This document shows, one piece after another, positions 36,801-48,966 of a stretch of 64,000 nt of DNA. Origin of the DNA: Lunularia cruciata (Eukaryota > Streptophyta > Marchantiopsida > Lunulariales > Lunulariaceae); assembly GCA_948567375.1 (NCBI GenBank), contig OX419760.1:31248001-31312000 (forward strand), written 5' to 3'. Within the stretch, counting starts at the first letter, position 1. Every line of letters starts with the position of its first letter. The position numbers and the translations under genes were made by a program. The notes beneath the pieces are model-generated. The model searched no databases. It had not been told where the DNA came from and saw only the letters and a list, made by a program, of their open reading frames with translations.

Positions 36801-38697
36801 TTGGATGGTAACTGAGCAGTAGCCTTAGCCCAATGCCACTCTTTTGACATCAGGCTATGGTTTTAATATTAAATATATTTAAAGTTCCGGAAGTATAGCA
36901 AATGTGGATGTTCTATGGTACTATTCATCAATAAAACACTTATTACATTGGGTTTCTGAAGTATTTCTGTTATATTGTTTGCGTATTTCTTCCTTCGGTA
37001 TTCTCAAAGAGTCCTTTAGTGTATTAGATATTTTATTTAAGGTTTAAAAGTCAATTCAGAAGCAGAGGAGCCAACTTTGAGTGATTGGATAGCTTCTTGA
37101 TCGTGGCTTTTAAGTAATTAAGTGGTGAGTGAACACCTCATTATGTTATATAAGTGTTCCTTAAGTGCAATGTGTACGTTCCTAGCAAATAGGAAGGCAA
37201 AGCCGTACTAAAATTATATCTAGATATGTAGTTTGCATGAAACTTATAGAAGCATATACCAAAATTAAAAGGTATAAGTAAAACGACCGAGGACAAAGTA
37301 GACACTCGGCTGTAACGGATGAAGGAAAGGAAGCTTTATTCTGGAGAAAAGCCATTTTATGAAGAAATACTTGTAGGAAACCCAAAGAATATAAATTGAA
37401 TGTTCATCTTAGTACATTATGAACAAATGATGTGTTGTATAATAATTTTAATTTTTTCAAACATTATAAGAGCGGTTTGATAAAGTATGAAATCAATGTA
37501 CTTACAAATATGGATGAGTACACACCACTAAAAGCGACTAACACCACGTCAAACTATAAAGCAAAACAATTTTACCATTGGGTGTAGTACTTTGGAAAAA
37601 AGGCAAAAGCTAGGAAGAGCAAAAAGTAGATTTTTCCTTGTGTAAGAATAACCAGATAATCTAATTCATCTTATTTACAAACACAGTCTACATATATCTC
37701 TTATTACCAATCCATTTTACATATATTTAGTCTCTGCTATAGAGAAATCAAGATCTTCCATTCATTCATAAACATACAATAAGATGTATAACTCACACTT
37801 TAGGTTCCGCTGTACGTTTCCAACCTGCTATAAGTACCTTAACAGGTTCACACGATACCTTACTTGGTTCAGACTTGCTCCAAACTTTACTACAAGAACC
37901 AATCGGTTTAAGTCAGAAAAATGATGATTAAAGGAAATACAATTATTGGGATAAAATACTTAGGACAGCTCATCTAAATAACATTTGACACTGTATATTT
38001 CCTATTACCACTCTGTAGAAGGTTTAGGCGTATAGATATCATTTATAATAACTGATAGGACTAATTTTGTAAGGCTTTGAATCTATTGAGATGGATAGAA
38101 ATAAAATCAAACATTTGATCGTCGTTGCTAACTATCAAAAACCTAAGTTTAATTTATTTTTGGTATTTTCTTTCTAAAATAACATAGAGAGGTTTACAAA
38201 AAAGTTGCAATTTTTGGTTTATTAATCATATTGTCTAGCAGCTGGAGTGGTCCAATTTACTTTATCCAATAAGTGGCCCAGTTTACTTTATAAAAAATGG
38301 GATTTAATATGATGATAAGATTTGAATCAAATTTAAGGTTACTGGATATTAAGAAGAGATTCTCTTTGATGTAACTATTAAATCAAGATTAACATCTCAA
38401 TAAGGTCTACACCTATCAATAATTTAATATTTATTTATTTATTTATTTATTTACTTGATGAATTAAGAGATAAAAATTCCAACATATTGAAGGGATTGCC
38501 TCTTCATAAAAACCAATTTTGATAGTATTATGATATTTTCTTATGCTTATATTAAGTTATAGGCTTGTAGAGGATAGGAAGTGGTTTACGTTGCTTGCCT
38601 TTAGAGTGGAAGGCAATTGCACGGGTAAAAAACATGAGCATAAAGGAGGGAATGCACATGGAAAAGATGAATCTAAAAGAGGTGAGTCAGAAGGTGG
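33893..38697. other. Intergenic, becoming AT-rich from about 35.4 kb; no gene seen
   Basis: The first few hundred bases probably hold the 3' UTR of the O-fucosyltransferase gene. From 35.4 kb the sequence is strongly AT-rich, with poly-A/T runs and a (TTTA)n tract at about 38,428-38,455. Apart from the hairpin at 36,657-36,721, I found no structured element. Confidence 0.5.
36657..36721. repeat. Perfect 31-bp inverted repeat with 3-nt loop
   Basis: The arm 36657-36687 (starting CCAAATCTTG, ending CTATGCTA) is the exact reverse complement of 36691-36721. The loop is ATA. No mismatches were found by direct reading. It lies in an otherwise featureless AT-rich stretch. Confidence 0.95.
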
Positions 38698-41238
38698 TGT
38701 CACAGCCCAATGTAGATGTACGTATAGTTTAATCAGTAAGAACAAGTAGTTCCCACTAGGATACAAGTGTGAAATGACTAATAATAATTAAAGCACCACA
38801 ATATCACCAAACCACAGTTTGTTTATTGTTTCATATTTAACTTCTTGGGAAGGAACCACTCCCAAAAGAGTCTAGTGTCACACACTATGGCACACTACAA
38901 CAAACAAAAAATAAAGGAATCACTTTCACTCTAAGTTCTAATCTAGATTGTTTCACTCCAAGTGCCACTCAATTTCAAAGTCATTGTCACTGCAAGTGCA
39001 TTCTATTCTTCCCTGAAGGCACAACTTGTAGGATTCATTACATGTTGATTGAATGTGTAAGGTTTTAAATTTTGTTGTACTCTCCATGTAGAGAGCTTCA
39101 CAATCCACTCCTTGCATATGATCATCCCTTCAGATCCTTTAGTGCACACCCTGATCAACAGCAAGTACTTGCTTGGTATTGAGCACTTAGAGACCTTACT
39201 GCAAAATTCATCTCCTCCACTCTTGGTAAGACACATTGACAACACATAAAATGGAAGAGAAAGAGTTTACAAAGAATTCAGAGTACTCTTTACTTGTAAT
39301 TGAAGTATGGAAAATGAACATGAGTGTCTTTGGTCCTCAACCTTAAGTAGTTTTTTTGGCTTTGAGCAGAAGGGATCAGGAGCCCAGGTGGATCTCCTAA
39401 AATTCCTACTCTATATTGTACATCACTTGCTTAATATCCTAATCCTATCTTATCTTAATCACGTACATGTTGATGAAACACCTAACACATGTCATGGAGG
39501 GTGTCAGGCTTTCCCCCTAATCTAATTTTATCCCACAATATTTGGATCTAAGACTCCAAAGTCCTAAGCAACTTTGAGGGTAGTCCTCAAGAAGTATATA
39601 TACAATTCTGAGCGCTTACTCTGTACAATTCCAAGTAACAACTAAATCTAGCAGAATGACAATGTCTATGAAGTGCGTCCGATAGTAGGAATGCCTTTGG
39701 CCTGGATTTTTGGGGTTATTGGACTATGTTTGCCCCTTAGGTACCTAATTAACTTTTATATTTGGGCTTGGTACCTAACTATTTCTAGTAGGTAAATTTG
39801 GTAGGTTTTGGTGAACTTCTTGTAAATATGTTCTCTTAACTGCAAGGACAACAAGTTCATTTGTTTCTTCTTCATAGAATTGATCTCCAACCTGTCCACT
39901 TTGAACTTGATGATGCTTTTGCAAAATTCTTGAATTTTTCCTCCTTCTTTCAATTTCTCCACAGAGAAGTCTTGCTCTTCTTGCATTGGATGACTTACCC
40001 AAAGATGATCCTCTTCTATCTCCTTTGTCCAAGAATCCCACTCTTTTTTTTTTGGTCATGCAAGTAGGCACTCTTTGCTTGCTTCACCCTCTCTTCTTTT
40101 AATTCATGTGTCAAGCAATCTAGTTACATGCCACCTCTTGATGATATTATTGCATTTGCAACTCCAAAATGACAACTTGACCATGGCCTTCCTTCAACTT
40201 ACTCCAAGTGCTCTCCAACTCTTGGCAATTGCCATGGAATTGGTCCTTGGTTTCTTTCTTTTGTTGGTTGCACTCAATTTAGAGTACCATCAACTTATCT
40301 TGAACCTTCTGGTTCTCCTTCACTTGGTGGTCATGCTCATTCACCAAGGTGACATTTGTCCTTGTAAGTTCTTGAATTTCTTGCAACAAGGCACTTACCA
40401 TAGTCACCCTCTTCCTTGTACAAGTCTTTGGCCTTTGCTATTTCCTCCTTGAACAGATCTTCTCTGACCTTTTGAGTGAAGACTTGTTTGTGCATGTTCT
40501 GGACCAATGTGGTGTAATCCACAATGTGAGTGCATTCTGCTTGGTAATGGGGCAGCAACACCTCCATTAGCTATAGTGCCACTCTTATTGAGTGAATGAA
40601 AAATTCAGCTCCTACTTGCACTACTATTGCCACTAGACTCTACTCCAAGTGTTGTCTTCTCTCCTGATGCAAGTTCTGGTACATTGGTATCAATGTCAAC
40701 ATACTCTTCATTGACATTGTCTATGATTTGGTCTTTTGTGAGCTATAGGACTTTGGCATCATCTTGAACTTCATGCCAAAGTTCTTGGGCATTTGAGCAC
40801 TTGGCTTGATCTTGATATTCTTCTATAACCTCTTCTTCTTCAATGGGACTTAAGGGTGCTTATTTGGGAGATTCTTCAACATTACACTCCTCCATTTAGG
40901 ACCAAGACATGGAGCAGTGCAATGTAGACTATGCATCCTCTCAGATTTTTTCTTCTTCCTTGGTTGATCTTGAAGATGACGCCTACTTCCTATGCCAACT
41001 TGGCATAGGAGGTAGCTAAACACCAAGAAAAAGGACAGGCCTTGAAGAAGGAAATGAAAGAAGAATGGACATTCAGGAAGAAGATGTCAAAGTCATAAGA
41101 GGAAGAAATGCATGAATGCTTCAAGTTAGAATAATAGATAAAGGCCAAAGAGGAAGAGATTGATGCATTGAAGGGAGAAATAGAGAAGGTAGGGCTATCA
41201 CTTGTGGTGGCAAAAGTTTCTCATCAAGTGGAGCTATG
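38698..41238 (-). mobile_element. LTR plus coiled-coil-ORF module, copy 2
   Basis: It starts TGTCACAGCCCAATG and shares AATCAGTAAGAACAA, GGAACCACTCCCAAAAGAG and TCACTTTCACTCTAAG with copy 1 at 15.4 kb. Minus-strand fragments at 39,756-39,986 and 40,337-40,567 are Lys/Glu-rich (KVREDLFKEEIAKAKDLYKEE), as expected for a broken coiled coil. Its right side ends against copy 3. No polymerase or integrase is visible. Confidence 0.65.
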
Positions 41239-43018
41239 GGTGACAACCTGGCAAGTAACTCTTTTGCGGTAATCAGTAAGTAAAGTTTGTTCCCATAGAG
41301 ATACTGATCAGAAATGGTCAAATACAAAGTTAAATAGTAACAATGTTCTTCTTGGTTGCATCTTTAATCTCTTAGATAGAAACCGCACCCAAAAGAGAGT
41401 AACAAGCACTCAATATCAACTCTTTTCATGAATCACACACATAATCACAACTCCATCAAATCTTTCCAAACAATCTTGATTGTGATGATTCAGATTTTCC
41501 CAAAGAAGGATACTTTGTTACAATACCAATGACTTAGAATCTCATTCCACCTCTCCATTGGAAGCAAAAATTCCTCAATCAAAATTGCTTTGCATCAATC
41601 CCGTACTATGTTCACCAATGCATAATACTACTAAAACTACAATTCCTCTTAGATTTATCAAGGTATTGCTTCAATTGCTATCCACTCAAGATCAAACACA
41701 CACAATGAAATCAGCATTGTGGAATCCAACATCCAACAAGCTCATTGACTTGCAATTTGGATTTTCCCATATACTCACAAACACTTACATAGGATTGATA
41801 CTCAAAATTAAGCTACAATGACAAGTATTGAGTTATAGCACTTTGCTTTGCTCAAGTTCAAAAATATAAATATTAAACAACAATAAACTCTAATGTCTCC
41901 TTTAAATAGGTAGAGAACTTGAAAATTACTAACAAAAATACCATTCTACAACAACTTTACCAACCTGAAGATCCAAAATGACAAACAACTTCTTCAAATT
42001 TGCCTCTTCAAATCTCAAAATTGTTACTACTTTGATCTGATGTCAACCTCGACTTTGGCTTCCAAATCCTATGCTCCTTCAATCATTTATTCTTCTTTGA
42101 GTCTATCTAATACTACTAGTAGCACCTGCAATTGTTCCTTGAGTAGCACCTGTGTGATTGCAGGTGCGAGTAGCACCTGCAATTGTTCCTCTTCCTGATT
42201 ACATTCTATCAATTCTTGTTACTAGGCTTGATCCTTCTTTTGGTATGTTCTTCTTCAAACTCTCCAACTCTTGCTCCATTACTGCCACAATTGTCTTTGA
42301 GTGTATGGCCTCCACCCGAGCATCAGCAACTTCACATTTCATCTTCTCAACCAATGCCTTCTGCTCCTTCAGTTCTTCACTACACTTTACAAAGTTCTCT
42401 TGCAAGGTATCCATGTTTTCCCTCTAAAGAATTACTTCCATCTGAAGTTCTTTGGCTTCCATCTCTCCTTGGGTTATCTTACTCCTTAACTCTAAGGTTT
42501 CCTCACTCCATTTCTTTACTACCTCCAACTCATCTCTCACTCCCAGATGATTCCTCTTTAGCTCAGCTTTCTTTTGATGTAGATGGACTAAGAAAGGACA
42601 AATGGTCTTTGATAAATACTTGACTCTGTCATATCTTCCTTCATCTTCTTTGATGTCTTCATCCTTGGTAGGTGCTCCTTTGGCTGGTGCCTTACTCCAA
42701 AGATGTGATCCTTGTATCTTCAATGTTTTGCCATCCGAGCTCTCCTCTTCATCTTCAGCTTTGCTTGGTCCTGCAACTACAACTTGAGTGCTTGTCTTTG
42801 ATTTTGCTGCTCTTGGAAATACCAAAGCAACCTTTCCTACTTGTTCATCTTCCAACTTGACTGCCGGGAACTCCAAACACAGCTCATTGTCTCCTTCCAT
42901 GCGGTCAATTGCCTCATGAAACTCTTGCTCTTCTTCTCCAACAATCCCTTCTCTTAATTGCTGCACTTTGGCCTCTCCTTCATTGCCACAACTAGACCAT
43001 TCACTCCACAACATTAAT
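41239..43018 (-). mobile_element. LTR plus coiled-coil-ORF module, copy 3
   Basis: It begins TGACAACCTGGCAAGT and tracks copy 4 at 53.7 kb closely: CTTTTGCGGTAATCAG, AAGTAAAGTTTGTTC, AGAGATAC, TGGTCAAATACAAAGT, CTTCTTGGTTGC, ACCCAAAAGAGAGTAACAAG. The minus strand from about 43,010 down to 42,199 encodes acidic and heptad-like sequence (RDELEVVKKWSEETLELRSK, EKMKCEVADARVEAIHSKT), interrupted by stops. A local repeat of AGTAGCACCTGCAATTGTTCC lies at about 42,118-42,190. The upstream end of its ORF track runs into an unrelated LTR fragment at 43,018. Confidence 0.7.
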
Positions 43019-43336
43019 TCCTTCACATAAGCTATCCTTGGACTATAGAAGATTCCAAAACAAAAAGGATTGTAGGCCCATGACTTCTCAACTCTTCCCT
43101 CAAAGCCAAGCACCTATGAATAATGCCAAGTCAAGTCACTAGAATCCAAAATAGCGGTGCTCATCTTTTCCACTTTCTCTAAAGTAAGGTCCCCTCTATC
43201 TTAGCTATGACTAACTTTACCTAATCATGACCAATGTAGAACCATCCTTTATCTCTAAATAAATAATATCTCTCAAGTACTTGTTATTCCAAGCTAAATA
43301 TCACAATACCACACACATGCACAAATGAGTGTTACA
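43019..43336 (-). repeat. LTR fragment of the TGTAACACCC gypsy family
   Basis: On the minus strand it starts TGTAACACTCATTTGTGC and matches the LTR at 45,426-46,179 and the solo LTR at 58,330-59,021 (shared GAGATAAAGGATGGTTCTA, GATGAGCACC, CTTTTTGTTTTGGA). Only the first 320 bp or so are present. Confidence 0.8.
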
Positions 43337-43681
43337 ATACAAACTTCTCTTATGTCAAATGCCAAATGGTGGCAAAGTGAATCTCATGTTGCTTTATGAG
43401 ATGGAAGGTTTTTGTTTAGATTTCTTATGATTGGACCCCCTTCATTCTCTTCTGCCTATTTGTGCACCATGTTTGTGAGAGATACCCTAAATTCATAGCA
43501 TTGGTGCTCTAGTGTACTCTCAATAGTGAGGCTAGAGTGCTGACTAGTCAGACAACCTTTGTTTCTCTCCGGCGAGGCAAGAAATGATGATCTATAGACC
43601 GTGAGAGTGCGTGTTGTGATGGCAGTTTACAGGTTGCCTTTTCTCCTATGGTAGTTATCTCAGTTAGAGTTAAATTAGTGG

Positions 43682-45435
43682 GTGGTGTTCCGTGGGTGTT
43701 GGCACTTGGTGGAGTACTTGTGGTTGCGGTTGCAGTTGGTGGTTCCGATTTGTGGTTACTTTGTCACGATGGAGTTCTTTGGGGATTCTAGAGGAGTTAG
43801 CCCTACAAGACAAAGTGAGTTTACTTGGAGTGGTACTCGGTATCAGCCTGTATCTCAGGTCCCAATGAGAGAGGAGATTGACTTTGAGTTGGAGTTCAAC
43901 ACAAGAGTTGATTTAGTTGAGAGTGCACTTGGCGTGTCCGCACCGTTATTGTGGGGCATGGACAAGATTTGTGGGGCCTCCAAAAGCCCTAGGTGTTACT
44001 TTGGTATAGTGGGTACCATTGAGTTGCATGATTTCATTCAGAAGTTTGATAGTTGGTGTGATCTGCAACAGATGCAGAACCCAACTTTGTTTACACCCTT
44101 CATGGCACGGAAGAGGTTGTTTCAACATTTGGAGGGTCTGCCAATGGATGACTACCATAAGTTCAAGAGAGCTCATTTGGAGGAGATTGAGTTATGGAGA
44201 CAAAATTGGTCTTTGAACTATGTCTCTATCACTTTTGGCCCGGTTGCTAGGAGTAAATCGGCTGTACCCACAAGTTCTAGCTCAAGTAATGTTGTTGGAG
44301 CTAGTGGAGGTGCACTAGTTGGAGATAGTGCTACCACAAGTGGTGGTACCATTGCAGGAGGTAGTGTGGTACCGGGGTTTAACCCCATGGTGGAATTCTT
44401 CTAGTGTTTGAGGCAAAACTACTTAAGAGTGCAGATTGACAAGTTGAGGAGCTTGTAGGAGTTCCAACAAAAGGCTAGAGAGAGCGTATGCAAGGCATAC
44501 ACTTGCATGAGGCAGCTGATCAGTTTCACTCAAGGAGTTACTGAGGCCTAAGCAGTTCAGTTTTGGTATGGGATACTAGATAAGGAGTTGAGACACAGAG
44601 TTTGTGATGCTACATTGTTACAGACTACTTTGCCTACTTTGGCAGTGGTCTTTGGTTTGGTTGAGCATATTAAGATCAACATGGTGGAGGAAAGAGTGGT
44701 GACATCTGGATTTGGTAGGGAGACCTCATCCACGGATGTGACTTCTTCTAGGTGCAGCAAAGTGCACCACGCCCAATTGGTTTTTGAGGACAGGATGGAC
44801 AGCCTAGATCCTATGGAGCAAGTGGAGTGCCTAGTGGAGTTAGACCCTTACCTTCTTTTTTGGGTCAACAACAACTAGTGAGTAGTGGTGTTGCTTGTTG
44901 GACTTGTGGTGGACCTCACCATAGGAGAGAGTGTACTCAGGGTAGTGGACCTGATACCTTTGATGCATCACACCCAACACAAAGTCAATGTGAGCATTAT
45001 CATAGATTAGGTCACACTAGTGATTGGTGCTTTGACCTACACCCAAAGTTACTAAGTGGTAGGGCTGCTATGACAAGTAGTAGAAGAGCTCAAGTTCATG
45101 GAAGATGAAGTGGTAGAGGTGGCAGTAGAGGATCTACACCTAATAGGGATGCAGTACCTTCCCTTACTTTTGATATAACTATGGCTACTTAGATTGAGCA
45201 GTTGGAGTAGAGATTGGCTAGTATGGCCATTGCTCATAGGAGATCAGATTCAGGTGCTGAGGCTTCTACCTCATATGCTCATGATAGAGATGCTTTAGAC
45301 TTCACGTGCGGAGAAACACACATGGATGCATCTGCAATAGTGACTAGGAGTGCAGTACGTGCTCCAAAGCCTAGAGGAGCACAGTGGAGTTGGACCCATA
45401 GAGAGGAGAGGTTGGGAGATAGTTCTATGAGCTGA
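43682..45435 (+). pseudogene. Ty3/gypsy gag with zinc knuckle(s), + strand
   Basis: An open stretch of 240 codons (43682-44404) carries a retrotransposon gag-like segment (FGIVGTIELHDFIQKFD, RKRLFQHLEGLPMDDYHKFK) followed by a Ser/Gly-rich linker. After frame breaks, 44588-45108 continues to a zinc knuckle CWTCGGPHHRREC at about 44,899. A second one has lost a cysteine: CEHYHRLGHTSDWC, with Tyr in place of the second Cys. The reading frame ends near the start of the LTR at 45,426. Plus-strand orientation is opposite to the pol domains just beyond that LTR, so it belongs to a different insertion. Confidence 0.75.
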
Positions 45436-46179
45436 CATGTCTCTCACTCAAGATGAACCTCTGATGGATATTATGGTAGTGCAACATGGACTAAGAAGGT
45501 AAGGAACCCCACCTCCATCATACTCCTCCAAGGCTAACACTCTAAGACTCAAGACATTGCTCACTAGAGAACTCAATGAGAGAGATAGTTGCAAATGAAA
45601 GGATGACGAGTACCTCCTCACCCCTTGGTTATATACTTGTGAAATAGTTACGCACCAAAGTTACTAATTACCATAGTAACCCAAGTTACTAGACTAAAAG
45701 TCAAGGAAAGTCAAAAAGTAGAAAGGAATATCCATCCACATTGGCATATTCCACTTAACAAATGATCTTATCTTGACCCAACCACTAAGTCAAGGATTCC
45801 TTCACATAGGCTATCCTTTGACTATAGAAGAATCCAAAACAAAAAGACTTACGGGCCCAATACTTCTCAAGTCTTCTCTCAAACCCAAACACTTAGGAAT
45901 AATACCAAGTCAACAAAATAGAATCCAAAATAATGGTGCTCATCTTTTCCACCTCCTTAGGAATAATACCAAGTCAACAAAATAGAATCCAAAATAATGG
46001 TGCTCATCTTTTCCACCTCCTCTAAAATAAGGTCCCCTCTATCTTAGCTATGACTAACTCTAGATAATCATGAATAATGTAGAACCATCCTTTATCTCTA
46101 TATAAATAATATCTCTCAAGTACTTATAATACCAAGCTAAATATCACAATACCACACACATGCACAAATGGGTGTTACA
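45426..46179 (-). repeat. 3' LTR of the 46.2-48.55 kb gypsy element (TGTAACACCC family)
   Basis: Read on the minus strand it begins TGTAACACCCATTTGTGC immediately after the integrase/C-terminal region of the adjacent pol, so it is that element's 3' LTR. It aligns along its length with the solo LTR at 58,330-59,021. It is longer because of an exact 64-bp tandem duplication at 45,893-46,020. Confidence 0.85.
45893..46020. repeat. 64-bp tandem duplication within the LTR
   Basis: TTAGGAATAATACCAAGTCA... through ...TTTTCCACCTCC occurs twice head to tail with no differences that I can see. The related solo LTR at 58.33 kb has one copy. Confidence 0.9.
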
Positions 46180-48555
46180 TTTATCTTGGGACTAAGTTTT
46201 CACTTTATCCTCAAAGTGAATGTCTCTCTACCTACTATGATACATCTTCAACTTATCATGGTTAATCTTATCAAAATGTCTTCCTCCCAACTCCTTGAGA
46301 TGATAGGTGTAATTGCCCTACACCTTCTCCACTATGAAAGGTCCAAAGTACTTAGGCAAAAACTTCTTTTGCACTCTCTTGAACCAAATAGAATCAAACA
46401 ACATTACCTAATCACCTTCTTTGAAAGGCTCCACCTTCTTCTTGCCTTGCCTCTTGTCATAGCTCTCCTTTTGTTTCCTTTGGGCTAGCTCCACTCAAAC
46501 CATAGCAATTGCTCTTGCCTCTTCCAACTCCATGAATTGTTCCTTCCTTGACTTCTTTGCATCACCTCCTTGTGCTTTCTTGAATCTCCTATGAATGCTT
46601 TGGAAGGTAGGAAGATCAAAGTGAATATGTAAGGTAGACTCAATACCATATACCAATTGAAATGGAGAATTCCCGATGGAAGTCTTCATGGTTGTCCTAT
46701 ACTTCCAAAATATTGCATGAATCCTCTTGTCCCAATGATGTTTAGCCCCCCCCTAAGTTCTGCATTTTTGGCCAACATCATGCTCAAGGTCTGATTGGTT
46801 CTCTCTGCCAAACCATTGGAATTTGGCTTATAGGATGTAGTTACTCTATGTGTGATAGAGAAATGTTGTAGCAGGCTGTAGTTATGCTTCTTGGAAACTC
46901 TCCTCCTCTATCAGAAACCAACTCCAAAGTGCATCCAAGCCTAGTGATAATGCATTCATACAGAAGTCTACCAACTTCATCTTCATTCTTGTCCCTCAAT
47001 GGTCTAGCCTCAACCCAATTGGTAAGATAATCAATAACTAACACAATATACTGATTGTTCCTTGGGATTCCATTGAGAGGACCTACAAAATGAATTCCCC
47101 ACTTCTCAAAAGGTCCTAGCAATGGAATTGATCTAAGTGGTAGAGTGGATGTAGAATTTCTAGCAAAAGCTTGAAAAATGTGACAAGTTTTACAATAATG
47201 AAGAAAATCCTTGAAAATCCCTCTCCAATGGTAACCTGCATCTAGAATCTTGAAAGCAGTCACCTTTCATGCAAAGTGTCCTCCACACACTAAAACTTCA
47301 TGAAACTCTTTTATAAGTAGGATAGACTCTTCTTTACCCACTACTCTTCAAAGTAGACCATCTGCTCCTTGGTGAAAAGAATATCCTCCACCATTGTGTA
47401 AGGTCTAGATCTTGCTGCAAGGGCCTTCCTCTCCCTAGCATGCATCTCTTTTGGATAGTTACCTCTTGTCACAAAATCCACAATTTGCTTGTACTCCATT
47501 GGAACCTTTTGAGTGATTGAGATTGTCATGACTTCCTCATCCGAGAAGGAATCATCCATTGGCTCATCTCCATCATGATCATAGGCTCTAGATAACAAAT
47601 CAACATTTGCATGTTTCATTCCTGGCTTATCCTCAATGGTGTAGTCATAATCAGACAAGACTATCATCCACCTTGCTAGTCTCCCTTCAACACAAGGCTT
47701 GTTGAAGATGTACTTCAAGGCCTTGTGATCCGTGACAATGGTGGATATCTCTCTAATCAAGTAGTGTTTTAAACTTCTTGAGACCAAAGATCACTACCAA
47801 CCCTTCTCTATCCGTGACAAAGTAGTTCCTTTTTGTTGAAACCATTTGCCAACTAGCATAAGCTATTGGATGTTCATGCCCATCTTGGTCTAATTGACTA
47901 AGAGTGCATCCTATAGCTTCATTAGAAGCATCAATGTAGAGGATGAAAGGCTCACTCCAATCAAGTTTAGCAAGAATTGGAGCTATAACAAGGGATTGCT
48001 TGAGCTCCTTAAAAGCTTTGAGAGCCTCCTTGTCTTCTAAAATCACCATGTAATCTACATTCTTCTTCATGTAGATGGTCAATGCATAAGCTTTGTTTTA
48101 AAATGAGCAGTTAAACCCCCTATTGTATCCAACCATCCCCAAGAATTGGCATAACTTTGTCAAGCTTGAAGGGATTGGAAGGTCTGAGATTTTCCTCACT
48201 TTCTCAAGATCAACTGCTATTCCATCCATGGAGATGATTTGCCCCAAAAGTACACTTTCTTCACATCCAAAAATGCACTTCTCTGGGTTGAGTGATGCAT
48301 TTGCCTTGTCCAAGTGTTGTAAGACCTTGATTAGGTGCTCAAAGTGCTCCTCCTTGCTCCCATAGACACAAAAGTCATCAATGAAGTCTCTCATAAATTT
48401 CCCAATGAAAGGTTCAAATATTTTGTTCATGAACCATTAGAATGTGGCTGGAAAATTGCAAAGCCCAAAAGGCATGACCCTTTAAGCGTAAGTTCCCCAA
48501 GGTGTGGTGAATGTGGTAAGTTGTTGATACTCTAGTGCATTCTTGATTTGGTTTT
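46180..48555 (-). pseudogene. Ty3/gypsy pol remnant: RT (part), RNase H, integrase
   Basis: Minus-strand order is RT, RNase H, integrase, the gypsy arrangement. RT: RVMPFGLCN, then FIDDFCVYGSKEEHFEHLIK (catalytic FIDD) and NPEKCIFG at 48,098-48,480. RNase H: FILYIDASNEAIGCTLSQ and TDHKALKYIFNK (47,341-48,082). Integrase: CKTCHIFQ zinc-finger end, PFEKWGIHFVGPL and ELVSDRGGEF (46,841-47,263), then NSPFQLVYGIE near 46,660. Stops and frameshifts separate the pieces. The RT is cut at 48,556 by an LTR of another family; its N-terminal half, protease and gag are not found next to it. Confidence 0.9.
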
Positions 48556-48966
48556 TGTAAAAGATCGAGACCAAGGAGAGAAATAGGAGAATGAGAACTC
48601 ACATTGGGACACTTGAATGAGGAAAAACTCCAAATGCCTAGCATGAGCTTTGGCTTTGGTATTTATAGGTAGCATACAAGGCCCTTGAGAGGCTTCTCAA
48701 GAAGCTTCATTGAGCCTCTTTCATAGAGTGCAAGCCAAGTTAACTAGGAGGCTTCTCAGGAAGCTTCCTTCTAGAAGTTGCCTACTTGGCATGCAAGCTA
48801 AACTAGTTAGAAGCTTCTAGAAGCTACCTGCTTGGAGCGCAAGTTAACTAGTTGGGAAGCTTCCCAAGAACCTTCCTAGATGCTTTTGGAATATTCTAGG
48901 CTAATTTGGCTTATTCTCTACTTTATTACCCTTACTAATTATGTCACTAAACTCCATACCATTACA
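48556..48966 (-). repeat. 3' LTR of a chromovirus, carrying heat-shock-element-like motifs
   Basis: On the minus strand it runs TGTAATGG...TTTTACA (411 bp) and follows a purine-rich tract (GAGGCGGAGGAATA, 48,967-48,980), a typical polypurine tract. It is homologous to the solo LTR at 50,666-51,098 in the opposite orientation. It contains GAAGCTTCTAGAA at 48,810-48,822, GAAGCTTC cores at about 48,702, 48,757 and elsewhere, and a TATA box (CTATAAAT on the minus strand, 48,661-48,668). It lies inside the RT of the neighbouring gypsy remnant. Confidence 0.8.

Noticed and set aside
38428-38455. (TTTA)n tract
   Set aside because: Simple microsatellite without context that suggests function.
40985-41017. 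Short inverted repeat CTACTTCCTATGCCA...TGGCATAGGAGGTAG
   Set aside because: 15-bp arms with a mismatch inside an eroded transposon; no sign of function.
48660-48900. GAAGCTTC/AGCTTC repeats considered as a CRISPR-like or satellite array
   Set aside because: Spacing and flanks show they are internal LTR motifs; there is no repeat-spacer regularity, and the genome is eukaryotic.
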